Shown: positions 54,350 through 59,282 of the stretch, in pieces
Numbering within the stretch: the first letter of the stretch is position 1
Layout: each line of letters starts with the position of its first letter
Origin: SHZI01 sp038214295
GTDB taxonomy: Bacteria > Pseudomonadota > Gammaproteobacteria > Steroidobacterales > GCA-2729495
Direction: 5' to 3'
Assembly (NCBI GenBank): GCA_038214295.1
Contig: JBBQSA010000018.1
Coordinates: forward strand, 1-59,282
Length of the DNA stretch: 59,282 nt
Position numbers and translations under genes: made by a program
The notes under the pieces: generated by a model
What the model was told of the DNA's origin: nothing
The model's database searches: none
What the model saw: only the letters and a program-made list of their open reading frames with translations

Positions 54350-56314
54350 ATGCTGACCCTCCGGAACCTTGCCCTGCGGCGCGGCGAGCAGCTGCTGCTG
54401 TCCAACGTGGACCTTTCGCTCCACGCGGGCTGCCGCGTGGGCGTCGTGGGCCGGAATGGCTGCGGCAAGACGAGCCTGTTTGCCGTGGTCCAGGGCGACC
54501 TCGAGCCGGACCGGGGCGACCTGGAGCTGTCCGGCCGCGTGCGCATCGCCAGCGTAGCCCAGGAGACGCCGTCGCTGCCCGATCCTGCCGTCGATTTTGT
54601 GATGGGCGGCGATGCCCTGGTTTGGCAGGCGGTGAAGGCCGAGCGGGATGCCATGGCCGCCGAGGACTACGAGGCGGTGGCAGTCGCCCACCAGCGCCTG
54701 GCCGAGCTCCAGGCCTACGACGCCGAGGCGCGGGCGGCCCGCCTGCTGCACGGGCTTGGCTTCCCGGCGGCGACCCACAGCAAGCCCGTGAGCGAATTCT
54801 CCGGCGGCTGGCGGGTGCGGCTCAACCTGGCCCGGGCCCTGATGACGCCCTCTGACCTCCTGCTCCTCGATGAGCCCACCAACCACCTCGACCTGGACGC
54901 GGTGCTTTGGCTCGAGGACTGGCTGCTGAAGTATCCCGGCACCCTGCTCATCATTTCCCATGACCGGGAATTCCTGGACGGTGTAACCAGCCACACGCTG
55001 CACCTTAACGACGGCGGCGCCAAGCTCTACACCGGCAACTACACCGCCTTCGAGCGCCAGCGCGCCGAGCACCTCCGGCTGCAGCAGATCGCCTTCGAGA
55101 AGGAACAGGCGGAGCGTGAGCACCTGCAGAAGTTCATCGCGCGCTTCAAGGCCAAGGCCAGCAAGGCGAAGCAGGCCCAGTCCCGGATGAAACGCCTGGC
55201 AAAGCTGGCCGGCACCGAGGCCGTGCGCGCCGAGCACGCGTTGCACATCAGTTTTGACCCGCCGCCCAAGCTGCCGTTTTCGCTTATCCGGCTGAATCAT
55301 GTCGATGCCGGCTACCGGGCCGCGGCGCCGCGTGACGAGGCCGAGCGCCTGCCCGGGGACCAGCCCGCGAACGGCGGGGCGGTCACGATCCTGCGGAACG
55401 TGTCGTTCGGCCTCGAGGCGGGCGACCGGGTGGCGCTGCTTGGCCCGAACGGCGCCGGCAAGTCCACCCTCGTAAAGACACTCGTCGGCGAGCTGCCGCT
55501 CATCGCGGGTGAGCGGAATGTTCACGGCGACCTCCGCGTCGGCTATTTCGCCCAGCACACCGTGGAGAGCCTGCGTGCCGGGGCGACGCCCATGGACCAC
55601 CTGCGGGAGATAGCGCCGGAGGCGTCGACCCAGGACATGCGCAGCTTCCTTGGGCGCTGGTATTTCTCCGGCCAGCGCGCCTTCCAAGCCGTGGACGTGT
55701 TCTCGGGTGGCGAACGCGCCCGCCTGGCACTGGCCCTGATCGCGTGGCGGAAGCCCAACGTGCTCCTGCTTGACGAGCCCACCAACCACCTGGACCTCGA
55801 TATGCGCGAGGCGCTCGCCGAAGCGCTGTCGGACTTCGACGGGGCGATCGTCCTCGTGTCCCACGACCGTCACCTGATCGGCCTGGTCAGCGATACGTTC
55901 TGGCGCGTGGCGGATGGCCGGGTGGAAGCCTTTGACGGCGACCTGGACGAGTACGCCGCGTGGCTGGGTGCCCGGGCCAACAAGCCTGCGGCGGAGGCGG
56001 CCGGCGAGCCCGTTGCCGCGCCGGTCACTGTGCCGGTCGCCGCCCCGGCGGCCCCGACAAAATCCCGGGCGAAACCTGGCGCTGACGCGAAGTCGAGCCG
56101 CAACCGGCAGCAGCTGGCGAACCTGGAAAAGGAACTGGAGACGCTGGCCGCCGAGCTGGCCGCGCTGGAAGCCCGGCTGTCGGATCCGGCGGTCTATTCC
56201 CGGGAGGCCCCGGAACTGACGCGGCTGGCCGAGCGGCACGCCGCGGTGCGGGAAGCCCACGAGGGCCTGGAGGCCCAGTGGCTGGCGCTTTACGGCCAGC
56301 TGGAGGCGGGCTGA
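54350..56314 (+). CDS. yheS: ABC-F ribosome-associated ATPase YheS
   Basis: A 654-residue soluble protein with two ATP-binding cassettes and no membrane domain. First cassette: Walker A GRNGCGKTSL, signature FSGGWRVRLNLARAL, Walker B LLLLDEPTNHLDLDAV. Second: GPNGAGKSTLVKTLVGEL, VFSGGERARLALALI, LLLDEPTNHLDLDMREAL. The linker between them (FKAKASKAKQAQSRMKRLAKL) is the P-site tRNA interaction motif, and a C-terminal coiled coil follows an alanine- and proline-rich segment. Sequence order closely matches E. coli YheS (637 residues), which relieves ribosome stalling. It lacks a visible ribosome-binding site. Confidence 0.94.
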   Translation: MLTLRNLALRRGEQLLLSNVDLSLHAGCRVGVVGRNGCGKTSLFAVVQGDLEPDRGDLELSGRVRIASVAQETPSLPDPAVDFVMGGDALVWQAVKAERDAMAAEDYEAVAVAHQRLAELQAYDAEARAARLLHGLGFPAATHSKPVSEFSGGWRVRLNLARALMTPSDLLLLDEPTNHLDLDAVLWLEDWLLKYPGTLLIISHDREFLDGVTSHTLHLNDGGAKLYTGNYTAFERQRAEHLRLQQIAFEKEQAEREHLQKFIARFKAKASKAKQAQSRMKRLAKLAGTEAVRAEHALHISFDPPPKLPFSLIRLNHVDAGYRAAAPRDEAERLPGDQPANGGAVTILRNVSFGLEAGDRVALLGPNGAGKSTLVKTLVGELPLIAGERNVHGDLRVGYFAQHTVESLRAGATPMDHLREIAPEASTQDMRSFLGRWYFSGQRAFQAVDVFSGGERARLALALIAWRKPNVLLLDEPTNHLDLDMREALAEALSDFDGAIVLVSHDRHLIGLVSDTFWRVADGRVEAFDGDLDEYAAWLGARANKPAAEAAGEPVAAPVTVPVAAPAAPTKSRAKPGADAKSSRNRQQLANLEKELETLAAELAALEARLSDPAVYSREAPELTRLAERHAAVREAHEGLEAQWLALYGQLEAG

Positions 56315-56345
56315 CAGCCCTGCCTCGCCGTGACTGGATCCCAGG

Positions 56346-56834
56346 CTAAGCCTCGCGGGAGGCCCGACGCCGCTCCTGGCGCGGGGCGCGGCGATTGCCG
56401 CCCGGCAGGGACGGGGCAAAGCCCCCGAAGGTTCCCCAGCCAGAGCGCCGGTCTTCCTGGTCACGCCGGTCGCGGTGGTGTGCGTAGCCGCACTGGCAAC
56501 TGGCCTGGTCGCAGCCGGCCAGGGGCATCTGGGGCGCTTCCTCCGGCAGGAATCGCTGGCCGGCCAGTGCCTGGACGGCGGCGCAGGGCCGGGGCCCCGT
56601 CTTTACCGTGACGCCGTGAAACTTCCGGGCCAGCTGGCGCTTCAGGTTGCCGCGGGCTGCCACGGGCCCGGTCCCGGTCAGTGCGTCGTCCGGGACGGCC
56701 TGGCCACGATGCGGCACGGGCGCACTCCGCGCCGGTTCATCGGCGTCGGCCGGCAACCGGCGCATCCTCAGGTAGAGGAGTGGGCCTAGAAGGCCCATAG
56801 CCACCCCCAGGGTGGCCCACATCAGGTTGCTCAT
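56346..56834 (-). CDS. Small membrane-anchored Cys/His-rich protein
   Basis: A 162-residue protein with one N-terminal helix (NLMWATLGVAMGLLGPLLYLRM), a low-complexity middle and a C-terminal cysteine/histidine-rich domain: ACAAVQALAGQRFLPEEAPQMPLAGC, CQCGYAHHRDRRDQEDRRSGWG. The pattern C...C...CxC-x2-HH-x-DRR recurs in conserved hypothetical proteins of gammaproteobacteria, in my recollection, and could bind zinc or iron. It lies between yheS (convergent) and the PspC-domain gene on the same strand. Function unknown. Confidence 0.65.
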   Translation of the reverse strand: MSNLMWATLGVAMGLLGPLLYLRMRRLPADADEPARSAPVPHRGQAVPDDALTGTGPVAARGNLKRQLARKFHGVTVKTGPRPCAAVQALAGQRFLPEEAPQMPLAGCDQASCQCGYAHHRDRRDQEDRRSGWGTFGGFAPSLPGGNRRAPRQERRRASREA

Positions 56835-56938
56835 TGGCGGCCTCCCACCAGGGCTTACCCCCGGATCCTCATCAATCCTGCCAAAGCCCGCTGGCCGGGT
56901 CGCGGGTAGCGGTCACAGACCGGTAATGGCGCCGGGGG

Positions 56939-57142
56939 TCAGTCCGCGGCCTGCGGCGTGATCAGCCAGAGGATCAGGTAGATCAGGATGCCCGGGAAGG
57001 CGGCACTGATCAGGGACAGCAGGATATAGGCGAGCCGAACCGCGGTGGGGTCCCACCCCATCCACTCGGCGATGCCGCCGCAAACACCGGCGATCATCTT
57101 GTCCTTCCGGGACCGGGTGAGGCGGGGTCTTTGAGTTTCCAT
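56939..57142 (-). CDS. PspC-domain membrane protein
   Basis: A 67-residue protein whose whole length is a PspC domain: RSRKDKMIAGVCGGIAEWMGWDPTAVRLAYILLSL, then a hydrophobic helix (FPGILIYLILWLITP). PspC homologues sense envelope stress with PspA/PspB, but isolated short PspC proteins are common and need not act in the phage-shock response; no other psp gene is visible. It is divergent from the EF-G gene with about 62 bases between starts. Confidence 0.9.
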   Translation of the reverse strand: METQRPRLTRSRKDKMIAGVCGGIAEWMGWDPTAVRLAYILLSLISAAFPGILIYLILWLITPQAAD

Positions 57143-57204
57143 CGACGTCCCCTGACAGGCTAGAATGGCGGATTAACTGTAATCACACCATAAAAGACGA
57201 GATC

Positions 57205-59282
<2,078 letters not shown>

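Overview
The window looks like a piece of a GC-rich gammaproteobacterial chromosome. Pointers are the order ruvC-ruvA-ruvB-tolQ-tolR-tolA-tolB-pal-cpoB-queE-queC, a YfaZ-like outer membrane protein, a YheS-type ABC-F protein, TrmH, and a TonB-dependent receptor. Very high GC at third codon positions and frequent GTG starts with GTGA or ATGA overlaps run through most of it. I cannot name the genus from sequence alone. No rRNA, CRISPR array or intact insertion sequence is visible.

Layout. (1) 1-5830 is the right end of a prophage: small coupled genes, a major capsid protein, a minor tail protein Z homologue, a tape measure protein, and an attachment scar made of the 3' part of a tRNA-Ser gene at 5775-5830. 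(2) 5861-12934 holds housekeeping and membrane genes: a lipoprotein, a histidine phosphatase, trmH, an Asp-box repeat protein paired with a TlpA-like thioredoxin, tRNA-Arg(CCT), a cation exchanger, a short-chain dehydrogenase and two membrane proteins. (3) 13015-18582 is the complete 2-oxoglutarate dehydrogenase complex (sucA, sucB, lpdA). (4) 18627-27734 runs from a YfaZ-like barrel through ruvCAB, the Tol-Pal envelope machine and the queuosine precursor genes queE and queC. (5) 27812-37083 has tRNA-Lys(TTT) and a full glycogen set: glgP, glgB (reverse), glgC, malQ and glgA (reverse). (6) 37218-38726 encodes two outer membrane barrels on the reverse strand.

(7) 38939-54300 is the most unusual part and looks like an uncharacterised catabolic or respiratory island. 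A TonB-dependent receptor is followed by a CopD-like membrane protein. Then comes a tight forward operon: bicupin, amidohydrolase lacking the HxH motif, acyl-CoA synthetase, 2-hydroxychromene-2-carboxylate isomerase-like protein, and a Tat-exported type II DMSO-reductase-family molybdoenzyme. It converges on a reverse operon: Tat-exported amidohydrolase, c-type cytochrome, M14/aspartoacylase-like hydrolase and a DUF2721 membrane protein. A nitrilase-superfamily hydrolase is divergent from that operon. The parts suggest outer-membrane uptake, periplasmic oxidation by a Mo enzyme, C-N or C-C bond hydrolysis and CoA activation, but the substrate is unknown. The usual iron-sulfur and haem b partners of the Mo enzyme are absent.

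(8) 54350-59282 holds yheS, a small Cys/His-rich membrane protein, a PspC-domain protein, and an elongation factor G gene outside any str operon, cut by the window edge.
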